NCBI RefSeq assembly: GCF_021347895.1
Contig: NC_067121.1
Location: 33,281,974-33,345,973, forward strand
Origin: Acanthochromis polyacanthus
Lineage: Eukaryota > Chordata > Actinopteri > Pomacentridae
Length of the DNA: 64,000 nucleotides
Direction of reading: 5' to 3'
Shown here: positions 52,521-64,000 of the stretch, piece after piece
Position numbering within the stretch: position 1 is the stretch's first letter
How the letters are laid out: each line of letters opens with the position of its first letter
Notes under the pieces: generated by a model
What the model was told of the DNA's origin: nothing
Databases searched by the model: none
The model's input: only the letters and a program-made list of their open reading frames with translations
Program-made: the position numbers and the translations under genes

Positions 52521-55500
52521 TGTCTACATATGTTTTCACATTTAGCTCTCAACAATAAATCAAATGAGCATTTTTTCGTAAAGGTTGAATGTTCCTCCAC
52601 TCTTGTAGATACTTTTGTCTAGATTGATTAAGCTCACCATTTGCTGTAAACTAACTGTGTAGCTGCCAGACAAATATAAAGCAATATTTCCCACTAAATG
52701 TCAGTCGAGGAGATAGAATCGAGAAGTGGAAGATATCACTTTAAGCATTAGTACCTCAGAACTGTTCTTATGTACAGTTTTCAGATATAGAGTTTGTGCT
52801 TATAGTTGCTGCCCGCCATTGTTGCAGCTATAAAATCCATTTTAACAGGAACATTTTACCTTCAGCTCCAAATTCACAGTGGCCTTCGGTACCAATCAAT
52901 ATAAAATATGTACAGCTCTCTGCCAAACAGAAACTACAGGAACAGTTCTCCGGGTACATAATAATAGAGCGGTATGCCTCCTGAAGCTACGTCCTTGATA
53001 AAGCACAGGAGATACTGACTTGGCGGAATAATGGAATATCTTTTCATCTGAATGAAATTTACATCATCTATCACATCTGAACCAGAAAATACTCTGTTAT
53101 CTGCAGAAAAATCCGCTTTCATATTGCCAGAGTGACCTTTCCCATTTTATTTTCTTACATCAGTGTGAATTTACCGATGCATGGGAGCAGAAAACTTTTC
53201 TATCTCGTTTCTGGCGATGGAAGCCAGTTGTGAGCGTTCACTAGTACACGGAAAATTGTCCTGAGGCGGAGGAATAACATATTTGAATGATGAAATCCAG
53301 CACGGTTCCCTTTGGCAGGCAAATTCCCTTAAATCCTTGCATCTCACCAGGCACGTCGGGGTAGGTTTTTGGGAAAATGAGGTATATATGTGTGTGTGTG
53401 GGGGGGGGTCTCCCTGAGGACTGAAGGGAGGCTTGCATGTACATATGCACTCTTGCTGTAGGTGGTTACATGTGTGCGTGTTGTTGAAATAAAAGGCGGC
53501 TTATGCAAACGAGCTCATGTGACCAACTCGAGGGACGAGGACGGCGCCTCACGCAGAGTTTTAATGCGCGGCTCTACCAGTGTTTTACTGTTTAACAAGG
53601 CACGGAGCAACATTAGGGCTGAGCAGTGGAGCTCACAAAAAAACCGCGGGCCTCGTGTGAGGGGCCTGCCGAGCCCGAGGACGAGGAGCGGCGGTTGGGA
53701 AGAATTAGCAACAGTCAAAGTCTGTGTCCCACTTCTTTCCTTTGGAGACTTGATGGGTGACAAGCAGAGAGCATGACACGCTGGCATGGCAGTCTGCTGT
53801 TTGTGTGGATTGTCGGGGGGGATAACAAACAAGGGGGGGCTTTCTCCTTCTCCTGGCCTGTCAGTCATTCCTCATCCGTAGGACAGTGAAGGTGGCGCGC
53901 CTCCAAAGCGTGGCCTACTTTCCTCCTGCTCTCACGCAGAATGGAAATGGGCTCAACTTATTTCATTGCGAGCGTCTGTCTGATTTTAATTAACATCACA
54001 GTGGTTGTGATAAAACAGCGCTCTGTCTATATCTTACAGCGACGAGATCCCACATCCGCCTTCAGTGTGTCTTTCTCTTTCTGTGTGTGTGACAGAGACT
54101 GAGAGCTGAAATCCATAATTTAACCGAATGCCCACGAGCTGCACACAGCAACACTGATTTCAACACGCTCCCTCTCAGGTCTCGCATGAGCCAGTGTCGC
54201 TGTGGGTGTCTTCTAATGCTCATATGCACGCTCTGCTACTGTATTTTTAATTGTTGTTCACGTTTCCCCCTCCTCCCTCCAAACACACGGCATCACAGAG
54301 TTCAGTGTTTTGCGAGCTCTCCCTTTCTTTCACCCCTCGTGTTTGCCGTGTACGGCACACCGAGTGTATTTATAGCATATTCTGTCAGACAATGTGGTAC
54401 ATTTGTGTGTATTCATTTGGAAATAATAACATTGACAACTGCTTGAGAGATGGAGGGCTTGAGAGAGGGAGAGGGACTCATTTTGAGCATGTACCCACTA
54501 ACGAGCTGTATTGTGCTCCAGGCGATGTGTATGATAGCTTCAAGCCGCTGTGTGTCACCGTGTGTGTGTGTGTGTGTCTACTTATTGGCAGCTGAGGGAT
54601 CTTAACAGTCTCATTTTTTCTAATTTTCATGTGTTACTCTCCTGTCTTACTTTCTTTGCCCCTCGTGTTTCCTTTCCTAGCTCCTCTCCTATCCCTTTCC
54701 TCGCTTTTATTCCACCATTTTTCACACTCAGAAGCAGGTTTTTTGGTCTATCATGGCTCCAAAACTCTCCGTTCCGTGCTGTTGTTTAGAGTGTAATGCA
54801 TTATCTATCTCCATTTCCACTTTGCTCACTCCACTTCACTTGAAGTAGCTGCAACTTATGAGCAACGCTGACACACACACATGTTCACACACATATGCAG
54901 GCACGCGGCGCCACAATCCCATTAGCTTTAATATTTCAGCAGCGTCATAGCATTCGCCAGTGGCCTTGTCACCGCCCTGCTCTACCCTCCTCCACCTCAA
55001 CCCCCACCCAACCCCCACCCCCCCTGGGGGAGGATGCAGTTCCTGGATCAGCCCCGGCTCGTCCTCACCCTCCAAAAACATCAGCCACCGGGGCAGAGGC
55101 TGTGGGGGGGGGAGCACTCGGATGACCTCGGTGCTGAGCTTGCGCCGCCATGCCCGGCATTCCCAGGAGTCCACCCACCACCACCACCATCCACCCTCCT
55201 GTCACCGCTGCTGCTGCTGCCATCTCCAGGGAGGAAGAGGACGAGGGGATGAGGAGGAAAAGAGTGCTGGAGGGAGGGGAGAGAATGCAGAGGCAAGTCC
55301 GTGAGGGGGGGGGGGGGGGGAGGGAATGAAAGTAAGATGAGCAGAAGAGGGAGAGATTCAGAGAGAGGTTGTGTGGGTGGGCTATGGGGTGCTGATTAGG
55401 CCCTTGGTTTGAAGTGCTCAGCGGCTTACCCTTGTGGATGTGCGCACACAGACACACACGCAGTCGCACACATTGTCTCACACTGTCTTTATAACTCATT

Positions 55501-58500
55501 CAGTGTTACAAAGCCTTTAGAAGTGTACTGCGAGGACAGTGCACCGAGTTTTAGGCATTCTGTTAGAAATTCTCCGCTCTTTGAGGTGGAATATTTCCCC
55601 TTTGTTCTCAAATTCATGTCTGTGATCAATTGGACGGATAGGTCTGCTGCATAATATAACTCCCAGCATGTGTGTGTGTGTGTCTGTGTTTTTATCTGCT
55701 TTTCAGAGTCTGTCCATTTGCCAGCGAAGAATTCAGCTAAACGTAAAGAATCAGCTCTGTGATATGGCCGCCAGAAATCTGTGCTCACCTGAGGCACAAA
55801 AAAATTAATAAATAAAAAACTCGTCGCAGCTCACAGGCGCTCCTTTGTACTCCGGCTACACAATGCTCCAACGGCATTCACATCACAGGGGTCTGACCAC
55901 TCATTAGCTATATGGAGGCTGTGAAAGCGTGAGGACACACAAATCCCAAACACACATACACAAACAGCATAAGCTATGTCCTGGGAGTTATAACTCATGC
56001 ATGATCACTAAATGGAAACATTTGTTATCTCCACAACAATACAGCCAGAGGAGCTAAATCTTTTATGGCTCCCTTGCCTCCCCCCCAACACCACCACCTC
56101 TAACACCCCCATGCACTAAAAAGCCCCACACACTCACTGAAACACACACAGATGCCACACGTTGGAGCTCACAGGTCATCCTCCTGTGAATAAACCCAAA
56201 GAGGATGCATCGAGGCATAAACAACCGCACAACACCTCCCTCCTCGAACCTCCATTAAACATTAAAACTGAGGTGTGTGTGCGTACACCTGCATGCATGT
56301 ACACACACAGGGACCCTTCACGCCTTGATAACCGTACAGTTATGAAACATTAACGCAAATATATCCCCATTGTCTTGCCATGAAACATTCAGGCTCTTGT
56401 TCAGACTGATACACGCTCTCGGCGCTCATCCTCTATTCACACAGACTAAACACTCACTTTGGGGGATCGTCTGCCACCTCACCACGACAAATGTCTTGCT
56501 GACTCTCCAACTTGTCTAATCTGCTTTTTAGTGGAAACCTTCAAAGTTCTGACCCACTTTAACGGAGCCTCAGACGTGTCTTCTGTCAGTTCGTGCATCC
56601 AAATACAAGGACAGTTCCAGCGGCTTTGGGTGTTTTACTCTGTTCACTACAAATGGTATAAACTTTTTATTACTGCTGACCATTTTACAAATGAAGCTGC
56701 ATGTCTTTGGACTGATTTTACGCTTTCCAAGGAGCAGTTAGCTTCTAGTAATTTTACTTGACTCTGAACGACGTCCGCTACAATGAACATTTTGTCGCTG
56801 TCACTTTTTGTGAAAGGTCACAGCATTGTTAAACAAGCAGCTCTGCAAGGCGGCACTAAAGGCTAACATTAATGCTAGCAATTCAGTGCAAACAGTCCAG
56901 GCCAGGCTAAAGAGGTTCAGGCAGTGGCAGATGGTTGATCAGGCTAAAGCTAGCAGAGATCCAGGCTTTAGTAGACATACGCCAGGCCAGGCTAGAGCTA
57001 GCAGAAGTCCTGACTGTAGCAGGGGGAAGCCCGGGCTGAGGCTACTTAGATAGCTCTGCTAGCAGGTAGACAAGCAGATAGCAGGGGGCTTATTTTCAGA
57101 AGCAGGATTCTTTCTTAATTGTAGATTTTCAAGTCTGTAGGAGCAGTCAAGAATGCACTTTGTTGTAAAAGCAAACCTACATTGATTGACTGACTATAAG
57201 TTTACATTTGGATACAAACTAAAACGCACTAAGAAGTGAAGAAATTCAGAACACGCTGAGGACTGAGGTGGCGGCCATCTTGATTAATTCAGTTAATGAT
57301 ATATACAAATAAAATGTAATTTAATTGATGTTTAGCATCCATTGTGTTTAATAAAGTGAAAAAAATCTACTATAAATGAGTTGTAAGTGTATATTCCAAA
57401 CCAATAGCTGCTGAGACATTTCCCTTACAGTGAAGTAACAGAAAAAAAATCATTATGATAAATCATCTGGGAAAAAGAAATCTCTGCGAAATGGCAATGA
57501 TGATGTATTTCCCAGGATAAGTGAACAAACGTGACCTGTTAGTGGATGAATATTCTGAACATGACTAAACTCAGTAGGTATCATCCCCTATAGGCATCAT
57601 GAATGTAGAAAGTTTAATGCCCTTCTATTTCAGTAGAATTGTTAGTATATTCTGTCTCTGTGTTTCCACTAATACAGCAGCAGCTGCAAACATGGTTAAA
57701 GACATTTGTGTAGCCATATTGACTTTTTTGGATTAATTCAAGAAACAGTCTGACTCTGTGTCCTTTCTGCAGTGCCCAAGGCTTTTTTATTGTGCTCAGG
57801 TTTTGTCAGGGGCTTTTGAATTTTGTATATTGGTGCAACTTTGGAAGAACCTCCAACAAAAGTTGATGCAAAAAATGAAAAAAAAAAAAAATAAGGGCAA
57901 CAAAAATCTTCTTTGTGGTGACTTACCCATTACAATGTGGTAAGCCTCTGCAAGCTGAATTCTGTCTGAACCGAACAGAAAAACAACAGCTGCGTGGAAC
58001 GTTGGAAATGAAATTTAAATCTTATGGTAAACTTTGCGAGACGATCAGCCGGAACACAAAGTTCTGTCTACACACAATTTGTCGTTAGTGAGCTTTAGGA
58101 TGTGATGTTGACGGCTGTCACTTCATAGCTGCAAAAAAAAATGGAGAAAGTGTTCGGTTTGTTGTGAAGAGATGCACTCAGAGAAGAGGCACGAAGCGGC
58201 AGCGTGAAGAATAGCTGGGCGGAGAATGGAGAGGGAAGAGAACAGAGGCTGAGTGAGCCCTTGGACACACACTTACAAACACTCACACACACACAAACTA
58301 AATCATCATTGGAAAATCATTAGAAATCTGGCGAAGTAGAGGGGCACAGATTGAGGGACAAACCCCCCATTCAAATGCACACAAAGCCAGGCCTGCACAC
58401 ACACTCTCACACACCGACGCACTCACACAGAGGCAGCCGGGTGGAAGGGAAGCGGGGCGGATCCAGAGATACACTGCAACGCACACACAAACACACACAA

Positions 58501-58640
58501 ACCCCGTCCGTCCATCCTCCCGCCCACCTCCGTCGACATTTATTGCTCCTTCTGTGTGAATATCTCTGGGTTTCATTCTCATGTCGGCTATTGTGCGTCC
58601 GTGCGTGCGCATGCTCGTGCACGTGGGTTTGTCACTGTGA
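52521..58640. other. gene-free segment
   Basis: No gene I can support. Contents include a G-run (about 53401-53408), a GC-rich patch 53470-53720, CA/GT runs at 54558-54577 and 55665-55682, a GC-rich patch 54950-55330 with an unexplained - strand frame, a G15 run at 55307-55321, and weak repeats of a ggctaaagctagcag motif at 56900-57030. AT-rich sequence dominates 57100-58100. Confidence 0.4.
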
Positions 58641-58963
58641 ATGAGAGCTCCATTAGCGATTCATTTGTGGGTAGTTAACCATTGTGGAGAGGAGGCAACA
58701 TTTTATTTGTCTGAACCCAACCCTGACCATATGGCAACACCTTCCCCTTCCGTCGCCGCTCTTCCTCCTCTCAGATTTCCTCCTCGTTTCACCGTTTCTC
58801 CCTCCAGACTTCACACTATTTCTTCTTCTTCTTCTTCTTCTTCTCCCACAGTTCATCTGTTCAGTCCATCTCATCTGCACTTTTCAGCTGCAAAGGAAAA
58901 GTTGCCTCCCTGCCTCCTTCCTTTAGCTGACTTTTGGAGAGCTACCGTGCACGATTTTGTGTT

Positions 58964-58966
<3 letters not shown>

Positions 58967-59014
<48 letters not shown>
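58967..59014. repeat. (GT)24 microsatellite
   Basis: An uninterrupted GT run of 48 bases, followed by ctgtgtgcatgcatgtgtgtgtg. Upstream, a (TTC)n tract lies near 58820-58844. Confidence 0.96.
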
Positions 59015-59015
<1 letters not shown>

Positions 59016-60282
59016 TGTGTGCATGCATGTGTGTGTGTTGTAGGTCGATGGGGACAGGCCTCCTCTTTGGCTGTCAGCTACAATCAGCCCTCACGTGTGC
59101 CAGTAATGTTGTGTATTGTCCGAACACATCACTAGAGGAGCATCTGAGACGTCCATTAAAGTTCAAAGCAATTTATCACCATCGCCCTCCTCCTCCTCCT
59201 CCTTCTCCCCCGTCTCCTCTCTCCCATCATCCCTCACTCCCTCCTCCTCCTCCTTCTCTCCTCGTGCTGTCACTATCTCCTCCTCCTTCCAGTCTCGTTC
59301 CTCCGTCTCCATCCATCACATCCATTCCTCCTTTTTTCGCCCGAATTAAAATTCAAATAGGATTAATCGGTGTGGCTTTAATTTGTTGGGGCTGAAGCAG
59401 GTTGTGTAGAGGTGCACAAAAAAAATCAAAATTAAGATAAAGAAAATGCTATGGAGACACTCACTCTGTCTCTGTCTCTGTTCTTTTCTGTCTTGTCTCC
59501 CTGCCTCTGTCTGTCACAGTCGCTAATGCACGATGCCCTTGACATCTTGAGTGTGATTTGTGACAAGCTGGGGCTCCTGAAGGCTTTGAGTGCGTATGTG
59601 TGTGTGTGCGTCCAAGTGTGTGTGTTGGATTGCGAGTCAACGTGCAAGCTCCCCCCCACCCCACCCCACCCCCGTGTGACAGGAGCCACCCCGGGGTAAT
59701 GATAACTTTAGACGGCGAGTTTAAATATTAAAACTGGCCTTAACAACTGACAGCTCTCTAACACCCGTTCAACATGCGTGCACTAGCTCTGTTTCGCAAA
59801 TACTCGCCCACACGTGTTCCAGCCTTGACAGTAAGTAGCTTTCCTCAGCATACATGCCCGTGTTGGATGTGCAACTACAAACTGTATATGTGCATCCCTG
59901 TGTGTGTGTTTGCGCATATGCGACACAAGGTTGGATTTGGACTTGTTTTTAATCAGTGGGATTTTGCAAATGGCCTCGGGCTTCTCCCAGGGACTAATTA
60001 GCGATGTGACTTCAGCATAATAAATAAACACGCACACACACCAATGCAGCATCAAACTACAAAAAAAAATACAGAACAGAAGAAGAGAGAGTTAGAAGAC
60101 GAGCTGTGCTTTACGGATCAGATGAAGGAAGTGTACATTTACAAGAGGAAATAAACAAATGCTGCCTGATCCGCGCTGCTGCTTTCTCGTCTCTACCCTA
60201 ATTTCTTCCCTTTTCCCTCTTTTTTCCCCGCTTTTACAGTGCGTTATTGTCGAGGTTTCACTTCCTATTTCTCTCCTTCTGT

Positions 60283-60334
<52 letters not shown>

Positions 60335-61104
60335 TTCTACTATTTAATGTGTTGACAGTCTGCGCCCAAGTGAGAGCAGAAGGTTGACGGCCTAAGAGAA
60401 TTCCTCAGGCTTTTCCACGCTGCACCTTAATGCGCACACACACAAACGTGCACACACATTCTGGCTGTGTAAACCAGAGAGATTAGCAGCTCATTACCAT
60501 ACCACAGGGGGGCTGCACACGGGGGACTGTGTGTTTCTCAGTGTGTGTGTCGTGTTTGTGTGTGTGCCAGCGTACCTCAGAGCATTGTCTTCTGGTCATA
60601 ACAACAACTGTTCCACTATTTGTGTGCGCGCGCCAGAATGAAAGTGTCTTTAATCAGGAGGACAGGGCGAAAAAAAAAACCTGAAAAACAGAGGCCAGAG
60701 AGAATTACTGAATATGTTTTCATCGGCGAGACAATCACTAGATTAAACAAATTCACCTCGTTAAGCAGCTAATCCATCTGTCCAATCAGCAGGGAGGACA
60801 GAGGCGGCAACACCTGCTCCCCGGCGGTGACCTCAGACAGATGTGGAGATGCGGAGATGATCCACTTTCGCAGTCGCTGCTCGGATTCGAGGGAGGATTG
60901 TTTCATCCTTTTGAAGTCCTCCTGCGTTTGGCACGGAAAGGAGAATGCAACCCAGTTTGCAGAATTTTACTTTTCACGTTTATTTGGAAAGTTGATTGAG
61001 CTCCACGCACTTTGAAAAGTACCTCGTTCAAAGTATCCGCTCAAAAAAGAAACTTTCATTCACGTTTCCTCAACCACGTTCGTCTGAACCATCAACGCTT
61101 ATCT
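59015..61104. other. gene-free segment with pyrimidine tracts
   Basis: CTC/TCC-rich sequence (59180-59335) and CA/GT runs account for the open frames here. 59340-59400 and 60640-60800 are short, complex and AT/homeobox-like (aggattaatcgg, taatcaggagg, gattaaac) and might be conserved, but nothing is provable from sequence alone. Confidence 0.4.
60285..60332. repeat. (CA)24 microsatellite
   Basis: An uninterrupted CA run of 48 bases. Confidence 0.96.
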
Positions 61105-61142
61105 ATAGAGCGATCAGCCAGAACATTAAAACCACCTTCATA

Positions 61143-61178
61143 GTACTGTGTTTGGTGCGGTGGTGCCAAACACAGTAC
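61143..61178. repeat. perfect 13-bp inverted repeat at the LINE 5' junction
   Basis: gtactgtgtttgg (61143-61155) and ccaaacacagtac (61166-61178), with a 10-base loop. The left arm overlaps the LINE target duplication, so the right arm looks like an inverted copy of target sequence added during insertion. Confidence 0.85.
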
Positions 61179-61637
61179 TCGGCATTTGAGGCAAACCTCA
61201 AATCCGTCCTCATGTATGGCTCTGAAACGTGGAGGGTCATCAACAGAAGCTCCAAAAAGATCCAAACCTTCATCAACAAGTGTCTCCGGCAGATCCTCAA
61301 CGTTAGGTGGTTCGACAGCATCAAACACCGACCTGTGGACTAGGGCCAACCAAGAGCCTATGGCTGTCCAGATCAGGAGGAGAAAGTGGCGATGGGTCGG
61401 CTACACGATGAGGAAGGAACATGCAAATGTCGCCAGGCAGGCACTTAAATGGAACCCTCAAGGCCAAAGGAAGCGTGGGAGCCCAAAGCAGACATGGAGA
61501 CGATCCGTCATGGATGAGCTGAAGACCATCAGCCTGTCTTGGGAGGAAGCCAAGAGGAAAGCCAGAGACCGGGGGAAGTGGAGAGCTACTGTTGAGGCCC
61601 TATGCACCATTAGGAGTGAAGAGGATTAACGTAACGC
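61152..61637 (+). mobile_element. non-LTR retrotransposon (LINE) 3' fragment, C-terminal end of reverse transcriptase ORF
   Basis: It encodes the conserved tail of a LINE polyprotein: FEANLKSVLMYGSETWRVI, IQTFINKCLRQILNVRWFD, then after a +1 shift near 61305-61330 NTDLWTRANQEPMAVQIRRR, KWRWVGYTMRKEHANVARQA, WNPQGQRKRGSPKQTWRR, ending EED and TAA at 61627-61629. It is flanked by a 13-bp direct repeat catagtactgtgt (61139-61151 and 61638-61650), the target-site duplication. Only about 490 bases were copied; no poly(A) is present. The clade (RTE-like or related) cannot be fixed from this fragment. Confidence 0.88.
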
Positions 61638-61951
61638 CATAGTACTGTGTAGCTCCCAGTTGTGCCACCAAAACACCTCTGGTGGTCTCGTGTCCACAGG
61701 CCTCTAAAGTTGTCCTGTGGCACCAAGACGTTAGCAACAGATCCTTTAAGTTATGGAAGTTGGAAGGTGGAGGCTCTATGCATTGGACTTTTTTCTCTCA
61801 TTCATGCCACGGATGTTCAGTCAAGTTGAAATCTGGATAATTTGGAGGCCGATTCATCACCTTGAACTCTTTGTCAGGTTCTTCCAACCATTCCTTACAA
61901 TGTTTTTGGTAGGGCCCGCCAGCTGATTAAATTGTTCATTATAGCCCTTAA

Positions 61952-62473
61952 CCTTCCGGCTGTCTTCATTTATGGGCACCAAAAATATTGTTTCCTTGTC
62001 TGAAAAAAATCCAAAAATTCAGCGAAAAAATTTCCTAAATTTCAGAAAAATGTGTAAAACCTTCAGGACGAAAATTCCAGTAATACCTTAAAAGTTTCCC
62101 TTAAAAGTTTTCTTGAAAAATCGCCCAGATTTGTCAAGAAATTTCTTGTAAATATTTTCAAAAAATGAGTAAAAATCTTCCAAAAAAGCTGAAAATATCT
62201 AAAGTGATTACGTATTTATCAGTAAAGCTAATATTTTCTTTAAGAACATTAACAAAAAAAATCAACCAAAATCCAGCGAAATTGCTGGATTTTGGTTGAT
62301 TTTTTTGTGAATGTTCTTAAAGAAAAATTTTTTTAACATTGCTTTTTCCACCAAAAAATGTTCAAACATTTCTCAAAAATGTTGAAAATGTGGACATCAG
62401 AAGTTTCACTGTGAAAATTCCACATTTTGAAACTTGAAAACGGGTCAATTTGACCTGCAGGACGACAGGAGGG
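61952..62473 (+). mobile_element. palindromic TTAA MITE, copy 4, nested in the Tc1-like element
   Basis: TTAA at 61948-61951 and 62474-62477. Starts ccttccggctgtcttcattt and ends acctgcaggacgacaggaggg. The core palindrome (aatccagcgaaattgctggatt, near 62270-62290) has arms agaacattaacaaaaaaaatc / gatttttttgtgaatgttct. Same orientation as copy 1. Confidence 0.9.
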
Positions 62474-62920
62474 TTAAACCTTTGAACCAGAAACAGTTTA
62501 TGAGCATTTTTACTCGCTAACACCATTTCTAACACCAATGTAAAGTCCATCACCTCTACGGAAGCAGCACAACTTTAAAATGTCTTGTGCTTATGTCACG
62601 GATAGAAAGCCATGAATAAATATGGAAAAAGTCAAATTGATTTATTTTTTTCTTAATGTTTTCTTGGCCCCATTGCAGGTTCTCCCAATGTCCTTTCTTG
62701 GACCACTCTTGGTAGTTACTCACCACTATTTTCACTCACCATCATACATGTTCTCATTCATCCAACCATCATCATCTGGACCTTGACTAAATCCTCTCCT
62801 TCTAATACGTCAACTTGCTGCAGCAGAACATATTCCACCCACCAACAAGTTATACAGAAACAAAATAATCCATATTATTGTTATTCAGTTCACCTGTCAG
62901 TGGTTTTAATGTTGTGGCCA

Positions 62921-63915
62921 CCAAGTTCAGATTAAGAGCAGCACAGTCAGGAGAATTGAATTTCTTCACTCTACATTCAGGTACTGTTTCTATGGACACT
63001 ACTTTTGACAGTGTGCAAAGGATGATATAATTATCTTTGCACTATGGGCTACTTACATAATTACCTGGTACAGTAATGTATAACTAGGGAGGAACGAGAC
63101 GAGAAGCCTTAAAATTCCTTGTCACCCATAATTGCAGCATAATTTTTTACATAATTTGCAGACTGTGCATGACCGTGATCATAGCGCTAAAGCGTGACAT
63201 CAAAAAGTATGTGACATACAGACACAGTAGGAGATCAGAAACTATAAAGAGCAGCATGGGATGACATAACTTAAGGCGGCAGAAAGATGGTGCATGATAA
63301 CAGGGACCAACTGTCAAGCACTGTATTTTGAAAAAGGACTCTTAAAATAACTGAAATGTGATGTATCATGTCATAGTTTATATTATATTAGAGTGTTATG
63401 GTTGCAGTCAAAACTAGGGGGGGAAATTGGCCAGATTTGAGCGCTGTTTTGTGGCATTGTCTGTCAACTAGTAGCTCAAACATTTCCGTAGACAGCACTT
63501 GAATACTTTACTTAATCTTAGTTAGTAAGAATCCAACTCACCTCTGTCACATTATGTGGTTATTCTGCCTATACCCTTAAAGGCATTATGGAGGATGGTT
63601 TTTTTTGTTTAATTTGTCTGATTCACATAAAATGAATATACTGACCTTTAGTGGACTTGTATGTATGGTTTCTAAAAGAATGAAAAATTAAAAAAAATAA
63701 CTGTGGACATGGCAGGACCTGAAAAACATCAGCCAATCAACGTGCTCGGACCGAGGCGTTTGGTTTGCTCCCTTTCCTGTCAATCAAAAATCTTCCGGCT
63801 CAGGCCTAGTTACGTAGATTACGTACGCCTTGGACTTACGTGTTTTCTGTATGTGTTGCTTTGGTATAGCTTCGTAGTTAGCTGGCGACTTGTTTTGCTC
63901 ATCTTTTTTTACATA
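62921..63915. other. gene-free right flank
   Basis: No gene is seen. 63580-63900 has features that recur next to fish repeats or TATA-less promoters (cagccaatcaacg with a CCAAT, tgtcaatcaaaaa, tacgtagattacgtacg) and leads into an ATG at 63916. Confidence 0.35.
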
Positions 63916-64000
63916 ATGGCAGATAAAGATCCAGGGGGACCCAGCCGTAAAAGACAACTTCACGAGTCCTACGCAAGTTTCTGGAGGGGGGCGTTTCTTC
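63916..64000 (+). CDS. possible start of an unrecognised ORF, truncated by the window end
   Basis: The frame opens with MADKDPGGPSRKRQLHESYA and stays open for 28 codons to the last base. The basic GPSRKRQ start followed by an aromatic-rich stretch resembles the N-terminus of zinc-finger/hAT-type domesticated or transposon proteins, but the length is far too short to assign. The context is taataATGg-like (A at -3: cataATGG). Upstream CCAAT and cgtacg-type sites could be its promoter. It could equally be a dispersed element's 5' end or chance. Confidence 0.3.
   Translation, partial: MADKDPGGPSRKRQLHESYASFWRGAFL

Larger units (their letters stand above)
61105..62920 (-). mobile_element. third Tc1-like element, host of two nested insertions
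   Basis: The terminal inverted repeats are gatcagccagaacattaaaa near 61111 and its complement ttttaatgttgtggcc near 62903-62919. Between them are decayed pieces of a known fish Tc1-like family on the - strand, such as gcaccaagacgttagcaaca (about 61720), aatttggaggccgattc and ccttgaactctttgtcagg (about 61860-61880), and tcttggaccactcttggtag (about 62697). The transposase is broken and mostly deleted. A LINE fragment (61152-61637) and a MITE (61952-62473) sit inside it. Confidence 0.85.

Noticed and set aside
58641..59395. Long Pro/Ser-rich + strand frames
   Set aside because: They arise from TTC, GT and CTC/TCC low-complexity tracts with no start, splice or domain support.

Overview
The window looks like nuclear DNA of a ray-finned (teleost) fish. 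The evidence is vertebrate intron-exon structure with GT-AG introns, long (CA)n/(GT)n microsatellites, and dispersed repeats of types common in teleosts: Tc1-like and hAT-like DNA elements, a TTAA-flanked piggyBac-type MITE, and tRNA-derived SINEs. The three genes match vertebrate SUGT1, CNMD (chondromodulin/LECT1) and PCDH8. These three lie in the same order and orientation in the mammalian 13q14 region, so the block is an ancient syntenic segment. No bacterial, phage, CRISPR or organellar feature was seen.

Layout. (1) 1-19.2 kb, + strand: the last four coding exons of sugt1 (second half of the CS domain plus the SGS domain, stop at 18519). One intron is 11.75 kb long and carries a MITE, a SINE and a (CA)40 tract. 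(2) 19.2-21.0 kb: a short convergent intergenic gap holding an inverted copy of the same MITE. (3) 28.1-21.4 kb, - strand: complete cnmd, seven exons, 318 codons, with transmembrane, BRICHOS, furin-site and 8-Cys chondromodulin domains. (4) 33.5-29.97 kb, - strand: complete pcdh8, one very large first exon plus two small ones, 1019 codons, with a recognisable CCAAT/octamer/TATA promoter and a short upstream ORF. (5) 33.6-63.9 kb: about 30 kb with no gene I can support. It holds three Tc1-like elements (one with a LINE 3' fragment and a MITE nested inside), hAT-like and MITE copies, SINE heads, tandem repeats and several high-complexity segments that could be cis-regulatory. (6) The last 85 bases may begin an unrecognised ORF that runs off the window.

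The three genes do not form one pathway. SUGT1 is an HSP90 co-chaperone, chondromodulin is a cartilage matrix and anti-angiogenic protein, and PCDH8 (paraxial protocadherin/arcadlin) is a homophilic adhesion molecule of mesoderm and synapses. The gene-poor flank upstream of pcdh8 is the natural place for its developmental enhancers, but that is inference. I found no clearly new multi-gene system. The most unusual material is structural: the nested transposon with readable target duplications, the palindromic MITE family, a long inverted repeat in a cnmd intron, and a doubled furin site in chondromodulin.
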